NCBI GenBank assembly: GCA_937951875.1
Contig: CALGAN010000093.1
Location: 1-64,000 of the forward strand
From: an uncultured Alkalilimnicola sp.
GTDB lineage: Bacteria; Pseudomonadota; Gammaproteobacteria; Nitrococcales; AK92
DNA length: 64,000 nt
Direction: 5' to 3'
Under the pieces are notes generated by a model. It ran no database searches. It was given only the letters and a program-made list of their open reading frames with translations, and was not told where the DNA came from. Made by a program: the position numbers and the translations under genes. Shown here piece by piece: positions 33,817-42,876 of the stretch; positions within the stretch are counted from its first letter, which is position 1, and each line of letters starts with the position of its first letter.

Positions 33817-34739
33817 GTCCCGAACTGTTGATCGCCATCGTGGCCAGCAGCGCCGCGGCGGCCACGCCGCTGATCCTCGCCGCCGCCGGCGAGCTGGTGG
33901 CGGAACGCGCCGGCGTGCTCAACCTGGGCCAGGAAGGCATGATGCTGGCCGGCGCCATCGCTGGCTTCGCCGCCACCGTGACCAGCGGCAGCCTCGCGCT
34001 CGGCTTCGTCGCCGGTATGGCGGCCGGCATGGCGCTGGCGCTGCTGTTCGGCGTGCTGGCGCTGACCCTGCAGACCAACCAGGTGGCCACCGGCTTGGCG
34101 CTGACGCTGTTCGGCGTGGGCCTGAGCGCTTTCCTCGGCCGCGACTACGTCGGCATCTCGCTGAGCGGGCTCAAGCCGCTGGCCCTACCGCTGCTGAGCG
34201 ACATTCCCGTGCTCGGTCCGCTGCTGTTCAACTTCGACCCGCTGGTCTACGCCTCGCTGGCGGTACTGGCGGCGACACACGTGCTCCTGTTCCGCACCCG
34301 CGCCGGACTGAAGCTGCGCGCCGTGGGCGAGTCTCCCCACTCGGCCCACGCCATCGGCCAGCCGGTGATCGGCATCCGCTATCTGGCGGTGCTCGCCGGC
34401 GGCGCCTTGAGCGGACTGGGCGGCGCCTACTTGTCGCTGGCGCTCACGCCGATGTGGGTGGAAGGCATGAGCGCCGGCCGCGGCTGGATCGCGCTGGCGC
34501 TGGTGGTGTTCGCCACCTGGAAGCCGTGGCGGGTGCTGCTGGGCGCGTATCTGTTCGGCGGGGTGACGGTGCTGCAGTTCCACGGCCAGGCCTTGGGGAT
34601 CGAGGTGCCGTCGGAGATCCTGTCGATGCTGCCCTATCTGGCGACCGTCCTGGTGCTGGTGCTGATCTGCCGCAATCCGCGGACCATTCTCCTGAATCAG
34701 CCCATGTCCCTGGGCCAGAACTTCTTCCCGCGCGGCTGA
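33813..34739 (+). CDS. ABC transporter permease (BMP-type purine/nucleoside importer), subunit 2
   Basis: A 308-residue membrane protein with the family motif ERAGVLNLGQEGMMLAGA (about residues 30-47) and a late LRAVGESPHSAHAIG segment. ATG 33813 overlaps the upstream permease stop. It ends the operon; 251 bp separate it from the next ABC system. Confidence 0.9.
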   Translation: MSPELLIAIVASSAAAATPLILAAAGELVAERAGVLNLGQEGMMLAGAIAGFAATVTSGSLALGFVAGMAAGMALALLFGVLALTLQTNQVATGLALTLFGVGLSAFLGRDYVGISLSGLKPLALPLLSDIPVLGPLLFNFDPLVYASLAVLAATHVLLFRTRAGLKLRAVGESPHSAHAIGQPVIGIRYLAVLAGGALSGLGGAYLSLALTPMWVEGMSAGRGWIALALVVFATWKPWRVLLGAYLFGGVTVLQFHGQALGIEVPSEILSMLPYLATVLVLVLICRNPRTILLNQPMSLGQNFFPRG

Positions 34740-34918
34740 GCGGCGCGCCGGCGCACCAGTTTGGGCCGCGCCGCGCCACCGTAGTGCACCGCTCGCCACG
34801 CCCTGGCCTCTCCGGCCCAAGCCGCCGCCGCCCCTGAACCCGACAGGGCCCGAGCGATCAACGCAACGCCATGATTATTCAGGAGAAATAGCGCCGGCTC
34901 GCGCCTCCACCAGCGCTT

Positions 34919-34934
34919 TGGCCCGCATGTTGCT
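34919..34934 (+). promoter_or_regulatory. Sigma-54 promoter of the NitT/TauT-type ABC genes
   Basis: TGGCCCGCATGTTGCT has one mismatch in the -24 half and a perfect TTGCT, with GG-N10-GC spacing. The predicted start is near 34945, 46 bp before the ATG. The rest of the gap 34740-34990 shows nothing else. Confidence 0.65.
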
Positions 34935-34990
34935 ACTCACGATCCAGGAGCATCGGCGGATGCCAGCGCCCATTGCGCGTGAGGTTTACC

Positions 34991-35800
34991 ATGAGAGCTA
35001 GCACCAAGAGCGCGAGCGACAGCGGCCGGCCCAGCATACGGTTCGACAACGTCGGCCAGGTGTTCACCTCGTCCGACGGCAGCCGGGTCACCGCGCTGCA
35101 GAACGTCAGCTTCGAGATCGCCCGCCACGAGTTCGTGGCGGTAATCGGCCCATCCGGCTGCGGCAAGTCCACCCTGTTGCGCATCATCGCCGGCCTGATC
35201 CGGCCGTCGCAGGGCCAGGTGGAAATCTACGGCCTGCCGGTGAGCGGCCCGCGCGACGAGATCGGCATCGTGTTCCAGCGGCCCACCCTGCTGCCCTGGC
35301 TGAACGTGCTGGACAACATCACCTTCCCGATGAAGCACAAGTACGGGCGGGTGTCGCCGCAGGAAACCAAGCGGGCGCACGAGCTGCTGGAGCTAATCGG
35401 GCTGTCGGAGTTCGCCCGCAAGCGCCCGGACGAGCTATCGGGCGGCATGCAGCAGCGGGTCGGCATCGCCCGCGCCTTGCTGCACGACCCGGACATCCTG
35501 CTCATGGACGAACCGTTCTCGGCGCTGGACGCCCTCACGCGCGACGAAATGAGCTTCGAGCTGCTGCGGATCTGGGCCGAGCGGCCGAAGACGGTGCTGT
35601 TCATCACCCACTCCATCCCCGAGGCGCTGCTGCTCGCCGACCGCATCCTGGTGATGTCGGCCCGCCCGGGCAGCGTGCGCGAAATCATCGACGTGGGGCT
35701 GCCGCGGCCCCGTTCCATGGCCACCCTATCGGAACCACGCTTCCATGAGCTCGCCAACCATATCCGCAGCCAAGTCTTCAGCCGCTCCGTCCTCGCCTGA
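34991..35800 (+). CDS. ABC transporter ATP-binding protein, NitT/TauT (SsuB/ThiZ) type
   Basis: A 269-residue ATPase. Walker A is GPSGCGKST, the Q-loop region is IVFQRPTLLPWLNVLDN, the signature is LSGGMQQR and Walker B is ILLMDEPFSALDALTRDE. The ATG at 34991 with GTGAGG upstream is preferred over a TTG six codons earlier. It is followed by an overlapping permease gene. It has no adjacent receptor, so the orphan receptors at 10238-11263 and 24795-25787 are likely partners. Confidence 0.92.
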   Translation: MRASTKSASDSGRPSIRFDNVGQVFTSSDGSRVTALQNVSFEIARHEFVAVIGPSGCGKSTLLRIIAGLIRPSQGQVEIYGLPVSGPRDEIGIVFQRPTLLPWLNVLDNITFPMKHKYGRVSPQETKRAHELLELIGLSEFARKRPDELSGGMQQRVGIARALLHDPDILLMDEPFSALDALTRDEMSFELLRIWAERPKTVLFITHSIPEALLLADRILVMSARPGSVREIIDVGLPRPRSMATLSEPRFHELANHIRSQVFSRSVLA

Positions 35801-36581
35801 ACCCCGGCGCGGCGCGCTCCTGCAGCTGCTCGACCGGGCCGCCCCCGCGCTGGCGGCCGTGCTCGTGCTGCTGGTCTGGGAAGTCGCCTGCCGGCTGTTC
35901 GCCATCCCCAGCTTCCTGCTGCCGTCGCCGTCCGCCATCGTCCAGGGCGCGATGGAAGTCGGCCCGGCGCAATGGCTGGGCCACGTGTGGGCCACCCTGC
36001 GCGTCAGCCTGCAGGGCTACGCGCTGGCCATCCTCATCGGCATCCCGCTGGCCGTCGCGCTGGCGAGCAGCCGGCTGCTGTCGCGCACGCTCTATCCGAT
36101 CCTGGTGGTGATCCAATCCACACCGATCGTGGCGGTCGCGCCCATCATCGTGGTGGTGCTGGGCGCCGGCGACGCGCCGCGGGTGGTGATCACCTTCCTG
36201 ATCGCCTTCTTCCCGATCGTGGTGTCCACCACCACCGGGCTGATGTCCACCCCCGAAGAACTGCTGGAGCTGTCGCGCTCCCTGGGCGCCGGCCGCGGCC
36301 GCGAGATCCGCAACATCCAGCTGCCGTACGCCGTGCCCTACATCTTCTCGGCGCTGCGGATCTCGGTGACGCTGGCGGTGATCGGCGCGGTGGTGGCGGA
36401 GTTCGTCGCCGCCGAAAGCGGCCTGGGCTTCTTCATCGCCTTCTCCACCTCGTTCTTCAAGGTGCCGCAGGCCTTCGCCGCGCTGGCCCTGTTGGTGACG
36501 CTCAGCCTGGTCCTGTTCCGGCTGGTGGCGCTCCTGCAGCGCTGGCTGTTCCCCTGGAGCCTGCCGAAGGCGGAGCGCTGA
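35745..36581 (+). CDS. ABC transporter permease, NitT/TauT (SsuC/ThiX) type
   Basis: A 278-residue inner-membrane permease with six or so hydrophobic segments and the EAA-type cytoplasmic loop (ELSRSLGAGRGREIRNIQLP). It starts 56 bp inside the ATPase gene. The substrate should match that of the THI5/NitT-like receptors elsewhere in the island. Confidence 0.9.
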   Translation: MSSPTISAAKSSAAPSSPEPRRGALLQLLDRAAPALAAVLVLLVWEVACRLFAIPSFLLPSPSAIVQGAMEVGPAQWLGHVWATLRVSLQGYALAILIGIPLAVALASSRLLSRTLYPILVVIQSTPIVAVAPIIVVVLGAGDAPRVVITFLIAFFPIVVSTTTGLMSTPEELLELSRSLGAGRGREIRNIQLPYAVPYIFSALRISVTLAVIGAVVAEFVAAESGLGFFIAFSTSFFKVPQAFAALALLVTLSLVLFRLVALLQRWLFPWSLPKAER

Positions 36582-36625
36582 CAGTGGCGCGGCCTTGAGA
36601 GCCAGGATGGGGCGGCCCCGCCGTT

Positions 36626-36717
36626 GTGTTTCGCGGTTTTTGTATACCCCTCTCTCCCTGGCCCCCCTTGCGGGGGCGGGCCAGGGAGAGGGGTACAAAC
36701 CAATCGCGAAGCACAAC
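36626..36717. repeat. Dispersed repeat copy 4: long inverted repeat (MITE/REP-like)
   Basis: The gap 36582-36883 between converging genes is mostly this element. The left arm runs from TGTGTTTCGCGG (36626) through ACCCCTCTCTCCCTGG. The right arm is its near-perfect inverse, CCAGGGAGAGGGGTAC (36681-36696) to CGCGAAGCACAAC (36705-36717), with CCCCC-TTGC-GGGGG at the tip. The GTATAC at 36642 belongs to the left arm and is not counted as a regulon operator. Confidence 0.7.
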
Positions 36718-36838
36718 TTGTTGCCTGACAGGAAGCGTTGCGCCACAGGATGGTCTCTATAGACCGTCTGAGACCACGAACGGCGCTGGCGGCACTCCTG
36801 GAGTTGACGCCGTCAGAAATGGGTCTCCATACGTCAAA

Positions 36839-36863
36839 CCCGGCCCCCCTAAAGGGAGCCGGG
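36839..36863 (-). terminator. Possible terminator of the ferredoxin reductase gene
   Basis: On the minus strand CCCGGCTCCC, loop TTTA and GGGGGGCCGGG form a slightly imperfect stem followed by TTTG, 21 bp after the stop at 36884. Confidence 0.45.
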
Positions 36864-36883
36864 GATAAGGGCCCACGCCGCGC

Positions 36884-37918
36884 TCAAGCGGTGCACCGCA
36901 AGCTCGGTGCGCTCAGCTCGTGAGCGAAGTTGAAGCTGTCCGCGAACATGCGGTCCAGCGGCAGGCCGCGCGCGGCGAAGGCGGTCTTGGCGGCGGCGAT
37001 CATGGCGGGGGGACCGCACAGGTAGGCGTCGTAATCGCGCAGGTCGGGCAGATCGGCCAGCACCGCCTCATGCACGTAGCCGACGCGGACGCCCTCGTCC
37101 CCGGCCTGCGGCTCGGAGAGCACCGGCACGTAGCTGAGCTGGGGCAGGCGCGCGCACAGGTGCCGCAGCTCGTCGTCGAAGTAGAGATCGCGCCGGGCAC
37201 GCACGCCCCAGTACAAGCGCGCCGGCCGGTCGATGCCGCGCGCGGCGGCGCTCTCCAGCAGGCTCTTGATGGGCGCCAGCCCGGTGCCGCCGGCCACCAG
37301 CAGCAGCGGCCGCGCGCTGTCCTCGCGCAGCCCGAACGTCCCGAACGGCCCCTCCACCTCCAGCACGTCACCGACCTGACCGGAGGTGAACAGCGCCTCG
37401 GTGAAGCGGCCGCCGGGCACCTTGCGCACGTGCAGGTCGAGCACGCCCGCCTCCGGCGCCGAGGCGAAGGAGAAGCTGCGCCGCTCGCCGTCCGGCAGCA
37501 GCACGTCCAGATACTGGCCGGCCGCGTAGCTCAGCTTCTGGCCGGACAAGGGCAACAGCACCACCCGCAGCACGTCGTGGCAGAGACGCTCCAGCGCGGC
37601 GATGCGGACCTGCAGACGCGCCGTCGGCGCCGCCGCCTGCGACGCGAGCCCTTCCACCCGCACCACCAGATCGGAGCGCGCCAGCGCCTGGCAGCTCAGA
37701 GCGTAGCCGGCCGCGGCCTCGACCTCGGTCAATGCCATGGGCGGGAGGTCGTAATCCACTTCGCCGCTCAGCACCTGAATCCGGCAAGTGCCGCAGCCGC
37801 CGCACTGGCAGTCGAAGGGTATCGCCACGCCGTTGCGCAGCGCCGCGTCCAGCACCGGTTCGCTGTCCCCCGCCTCGAATTCGATGGAAGTTCCGTCGAT
37901 GATGATTCTGTACGGCAT
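36884..37918 (-). CDS. Oxygenase reductase: 2Fe-2S ferredoxin plus FAD/NAD(P)H domains
   Basis: A 344-residue electron-transfer protein. A plant-type ferredoxin domain has cluster ligands C37, C42, C45 and C76. An FAD domain (RSFSFAS) and an NAD(P) domain (GGTGLAPIKS, YLCGPPAMI) follow. The order ferredoxin-FAD-NAD is that of BenC-type reductases, which feed Rieske oxygenases. It stands alone but carries the TGTATACA operator and a sigma-54 element, like the Rieske operon 27 kb away. It is therefore the probable shared reductase of the island's Rieske oxygenases, comparable in role to HpxE or NdmD. Confidence 0.88.
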   Translation of the reverse strand: MPYRIIIDGTSIEFEAGDSEPVLDAALRNGVAIPFDCQCGGCGTCRIQVLSGEVDYDLPPMALTEVEAAAGYALSCQALARSDLVVRVEGLASQAAAPTARLQVRIAALERLCHDVLRVVLLPLSGQKLSYAAGQYLDVLLPDGERRSFSFASAPEAGVLDLHVRKVPGGRFTEALFTSGQVGDVLEVEGPFGTFGLREDSARPLLLVAGGTGLAPIKSLLESAAARGIDRPARLYWGVRARRDLYFDDELRHLCARLPQLSYVPVLSEPQAGDEGVRVGYVHEAVLADLPDLRDYDAYLCGPPAMIAAAKTAFAARGLPLDRMFADSFNFAHELSAPSLRCTA

Positions 37919-37949
37919 CGCGTCGAGCTCACATGTTTGAATACATGGC

Positions 37950-37959
37950 TTGTATACAT
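37950..37959. promoter_or_regulatory. TTGTATACAT operator of the reductase gene
   Basis: TGTATACA core at 37951-37958, directly abutting the -12 element of the sigma-54 promoter and overlapping the predicted start site. A degenerate TTGAATACATGG lies at 37937-37948. Confidence 0.75.
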
Positions 37960-37974
37960 GCAAGCTCCGTACCG
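37959..37974 (-). promoter_or_regulatory. Sigma-54 promoter of the reductase gene
   Basis: The minus strand reads CGGTACGGAGCTTGCA: perfect TTGCA, two deviations in the -24 half, GG-N10-GC spacing. It is the weakest of the eight, but its operator placement equals that at 12755-12779. Confidence 0.6.
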
Positions 37975-38078
37975 CACCGCGCGCGACCGGCCCGGCGCCT
38001 AGCGACAACGCGCCGTTACCGCCTCCTGGTCGGCGACGCGCGCCGGCATCGCGCCCCAAACCGGTGCGCCGCGGCCCG

Positions 38079-39620
<1,542 letters not shown>

Positions 39621-39880
39621 GCTTCCCCAGCCCCCCGATTGCTTCGGCGTTGTTATCGTCGGACCGGCCATCATGGCGTCCACGCACAGCATGAACCGGT
39701 CGTCATGTCGATCCTAGCACAGGGCCGGCGGGAGCGAAGCGGCGCCGGCGCGCTCGCCGAGCGGCTCCTGTTCGACTTGATCGAAGGTGAGGAAGCGGTG
39801 TAACAAGCAACGCAACCGTCACGGCTGGCGCCGTGTGCTCAGAGCTGCGACACTGCGTCATCGGCAACACTCGAAGCTCC

Positions 39881-40978
39881 ATGTCCGCACTTCCCGACAA
39901 TCTCGCCGCCCGCTGGTTGCTAGTGCTGGTCCTGCTGGCCGGCGTCTACTTCTTCAGCGGATTCCTGGTGCCGGTGCTAGCAGCGCTGGTGATCGGCTTC
40001 GCCAGCTGGCCGCTGTACCAGCGGCTGCTGCGCCGCTGCGGCGGCAATACCACGCTGGCCGCCACCATCGCGTTGTTGGTGATCGTGGCCGGCCTGGTCA
40101 TCCCGATCGCGGTGGCGTTCAGCTACGCCGCCCACGAGGTCCGCACCTGGCTCGAATGGCTGTCCGAGCTCAACCGCCACGGCGGCCCGCCGCCGGGCTG
40201 GATTCAAGCGCTGCCGGGCGTCGGCGAGTTCCTGGCCGAGGCCTGGCGCGAGCACCTGAGCCGCCCGCACGCGGTCAACGACCTGTTCCAGCAGTTCACC
40301 GGCAACAATCTGGGCAGCATCTACCGCTGGCTGTTCACCCTCAGCAGCACGGTGCTGCACATGTTGCTGACCGTGCTGTTCATGCTCATCACGCTGTTCT
40401 TCGTGTTCAAGGACGGCGCCAAGCTGGCGGCCGAGATCGACGTGGTCGGCGAGCGCATCCTGGGCGCCCATTGGCAGCGCTTCTCGCGGGTGGTGCCGGC
40501 GACGGTCAGCTCCACGGTCACCGGCATGGGCATCATCGCCATCGGCGAAGGCGTGGTACTGGGCATCGCCTACGCCATCGCGGGCGTGCCCTCGGCCACC
40601 GCCCTGGGCGTGGCCACCGGCTTCATGGCGCTGATCCCCGGCGGCGCGCCGCTGTCGTTCACGCTGGTGTCGCTGTATCTGGTCGGCTCGGGCAAGCTGA
40701 TGGCCGGGCTGGGCCTGATGGCCTGGGGCTCGGTGGAGCTGTTCATCGTCGACAAGACCCTGCGGCCCAAGTTGGTCGGCGGGCCGATCAAGCTGCCCTT
40801 CCTGCCGACCTTCTTCGGCCTGGTCGGGGGCGTCGCCACCCTGGGATTCGTGGGCCTGTTCGTCGGCCCGGTGCTGATGGCCCTGCTGTACGCCATCTGG
40901 CGCGAGTGGGTGCTCAGCCTGCAGGAGCAGCAGCCGGCGATGGTAGCGCCGGCGTCGGAACCGGACCGCTCGGCCTAG
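39881..40978 (+). CDS. AI-2E/PerM family transporter-like membrane protein
   Basis: A 365-residue membrane protein of the AI-2E transporter (PerM/YdiK) family with N-terminal and C-terminal hydrophobic bundles and the late segment PTFFGLVGGVATLGFVGLF. ATG 39881 is preferred to an earlier in-frame ATG at 39833 because the hydrophobic core begins soon after it. Members move small solutes; the function here is unknown. It converges with the TerC-CBS gene. Confidence 0.85.
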   Translation: MSALPDNLAARWLLVLVLLAGVYFFSGFLVPVLAALVIGFASWPLYQRLLRRCGGNTTLAATIALLVIVAGLVIPIAVAFSYAAHEVRTWLEWLSELNRHGGPPPGWIQALPGVGEFLAEAWREHLSRPHAVNDLFQQFTGNNLGSIYRWLFTLSSTVLHMLLTVLFMLITLFFVFKDGAKLAAEIDVVGERILGAHWQRFSRVVPATVSSTVTGMGIIAIGEGVVLGIAYAIAGVPSATALGVATGFMALIPGGAPLSFTLVSLYLVGSGKLMAGLGLMAWGSVELFIVDKTLRPKLVGGPIKLPFLPTFFGLVGGVATLGFVGLFVGPVLMALLYAIWREWVLSLQEQQPAMVAPASEPDRSA

Positions 40979-40999
40979 CGGCGCGAAAGCCGCGCCGGC

Positions 41000-42568
41000 T
41001 CAGGCCATCTCGGCGGCGAGGCGGGTCACCCGCACCTTGGCGACCCGGTGGCCTTCCATCTGCTCGACCTGGAAGCGGTAGCCGGCCAGCTCGAAAGCGT
41101 CGCCCTGCTGCGGCACATGGCCGAGCTGGGTCAGCACCAGCCCGCCCAGGGTGTGGAAACCGCCTTCTTGCGGCAGCGCTTCGATGCCGAGCAGCTGCTT
41201 GAGCCGGTCGGTGCCCAGGCCGCCGTTCAGCAACCAGCTCCCCTCGCCCTGCGGTTCGATCAAGGGTGACTCCAGGCCGTCGATATAGGCCAGCTCGCCG
41301 GCGATGGCGGCCAGCAGGTCGCTAGCGGTGACCAGGCCCTCCACGCCGCCGTACTCGTCCACCACCACCGCCATGGGCACCGAGTGCTTGCGCAGCTCCT
41401 CCAGCGCCCGCAGCGCACTCATGCGCTCGGTCAGCGCCAGCGGCTGGCTCTTGACGATGGCGCGCAGATCCAGCGGCTTGCCGGACATGAGATGGGTCAG
41501 CAGCTCGCGCGTCTCCACCACGCCCAGCAGCTCGTCGAGCTCGCGGTCGGCCACCAGGAAGCGGTTGAAACGGTGCTCCTCGATCACCTCGCGGATTCGC
41601 TCCGGCGACGCCGAAGCGTCCAGCCAGACGATGTCCGGCCGCGGGGTCATCAGCGACTCGACCTTGCGTTCCGCCAGCTGCAGCACGCTCTGGATCATGT
41701 TGCGCTCGACCGGGTCGAACACCGGCTCGTCGCTGTCGCTGGCGGTCATCGCCGCCACGTCCGCGCCCACCAGCGCCGGCTCGGGCTTGCCGCCGAGCAG
41801 CTTCAGCACCGCCTCGGCGGTGCGCTCGCGCAGCGGCCGGTTGCCGGTGAGGAAGCGGCGGCGGTTGAAGGAAGCGAATTGGTTGAGCACCTCGATCAGC
41901 AGCGAGAAGCCGATCGCGGCGTACAGGTAGCCCTTGGGGATATGGAAGCCCAGGCCTTCCGCCACCAGGCTGAAGCCGATCATCAGCAGGAAGCCCAGGC
42001 AGAGGATCACCACCGTCGGGTGGCCGTTGACGAAGGTGGTGAGCGGCTTGCTGGCCACCATCATGATGGCGATGGCGATGGTCACCGCCGCCATCATCAC
42101 GGGCAGGTGCTCGACCATGCCCACCGCGGTGATCACCGCATCCAGCGAGAACACCGCATCGAGCACCACGATTTGCGTCACCACTACGGCGAAGCCGGCG
42201 TACATGCGCGGCCCGTCGTGCTCGGCGGCGCCGCCTTCGAGCCGCTCGTGCAGCTCCATGGTGCCCTTGAACAGCAGGAACAGGCCGCCGACGAACAGGA
42301 TCAGGTCGCGTCCGGACGGCTCCATGCCATAGAAGGAAAACAGCGGCTTGGTGAGCGTCACCAGCCAGGAGATGCTGGCCAGCAGCACCAACCGCATCAG
42401 CAGGGCCAGCGTCAGACCGACGATCCGCGCCCGGTCGCGCTGTCCCGGTGGCAGCTTGTCGGCGAGGATGGCGATGAACACCAGGTTGTCGATGCCGAGA
42501 ACGATCTCCAGCACGACCAGGGTCAGCAGTCCGGCCCATATCGTCGGGTCGGCGATCCACTCGAACAT
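41000..42568 (-). CDS. TerC family membrane protein with CBS pair and CorC domain
   Basis: A 522-residue protein like YoaE/YegH. The TerC membrane domain spans about residues 1-240 ([20 protein letters not shown], acidic residues in membrane helices). A CBS pair follows at about 300-425 and a CorC_HlyC transporter-associated domain ends the protein. Family members are linked to metal ion export and manganese homeostasis. Confidence 0.88.
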   Translation of the reverse strand: MFEWIADPTIWAGLLTLVVLEIVLGIDNLVFIAILADKLPPGQRDRARIVGLTLALLMRLVLLASISWLVTLTKPLFSFYGMEPSGRDLILFVGGLFLLFKGTMELHERLEGGAAEHDGPRMYAGFAVVVTQIVVLDAVFSLDAVITAVGMVEHLPVMMAAVTIAIAIMMVASKPLTTFVNGHPTVVILCLGFLLMIGFSLVAEGLGFHIPKGYLYAAIGFSLLIEVLNQFASFNRRRFLTGNRPLRERTAEAVLKLLGGKPEPALVGADVAAMTASDSDEPVFDPVERNMIQSVLQLAERKVESLMTPRPDIVWLDASASPERIREVIEEHRFNRFLVADRELDELLGVVETRELLTHLMSGKPLDLRAIVKSQPLALTERMSALRALEELRKHSVPMAVVVDEYGGVEGLVTASDLLAAIAGELAYIDGLESPLIEPQGEGSWLLNGGLGTDRLKQLLGIEALPQEGGFHTLGGLVLTQLGHVPQQGDAFELAGYRFQVEQMEGHRVAKVRVTRLAAEMA

Positions 42569-42876
42569 GAGATCCTCTAGCTAATCAGGCCTGGCCCACC
42601 GTCGGCCGGTCGCGGCCGCGACGAAACACCCCGGCGCGAAACGAAAGGCTGACGCACGAGTCGGCGTAGCCCGGCACTGAACGCCGGCGCGCAACGGAAA
42701 CGGCGGGAGAAACGACGACAGCAGGTACTCGGAGGAGGCTCGGAGCCGGATGACATCGACTGTTTGATGGTAGCGGGAGACGTTCCGACTCTAATACATG
42801 CGCCTAGGCCATGCCAATCGGCGAGTTCACAATGCGCGGCGCGCCCGGCCCGCCGCAGCGGACCGGGCGGGCACGC
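42569..42876. other. Gene-free gap between TerC-CBS gene and purL 3' end
   Basis: It contains the promoter region of the TerC-CBS gene (minus strand) and, near 42840-42875, a GC-rich imperfect hairpin (GCCCGGCCCGCCGC / GCGGACCGGGCGGGC) just beyond the purL stop. No ORF, operator or repeat is convincing. Confidence 0.5.

Noticed and set aside
36642..36647. GTATAC core after the NitT-type permease gene, like the regulon operator
   Set aside because: It lacks the flanking A (TGTATACC), lies downstream of a gene, and is part of the left arm of the inverted repeat 36626-36717.
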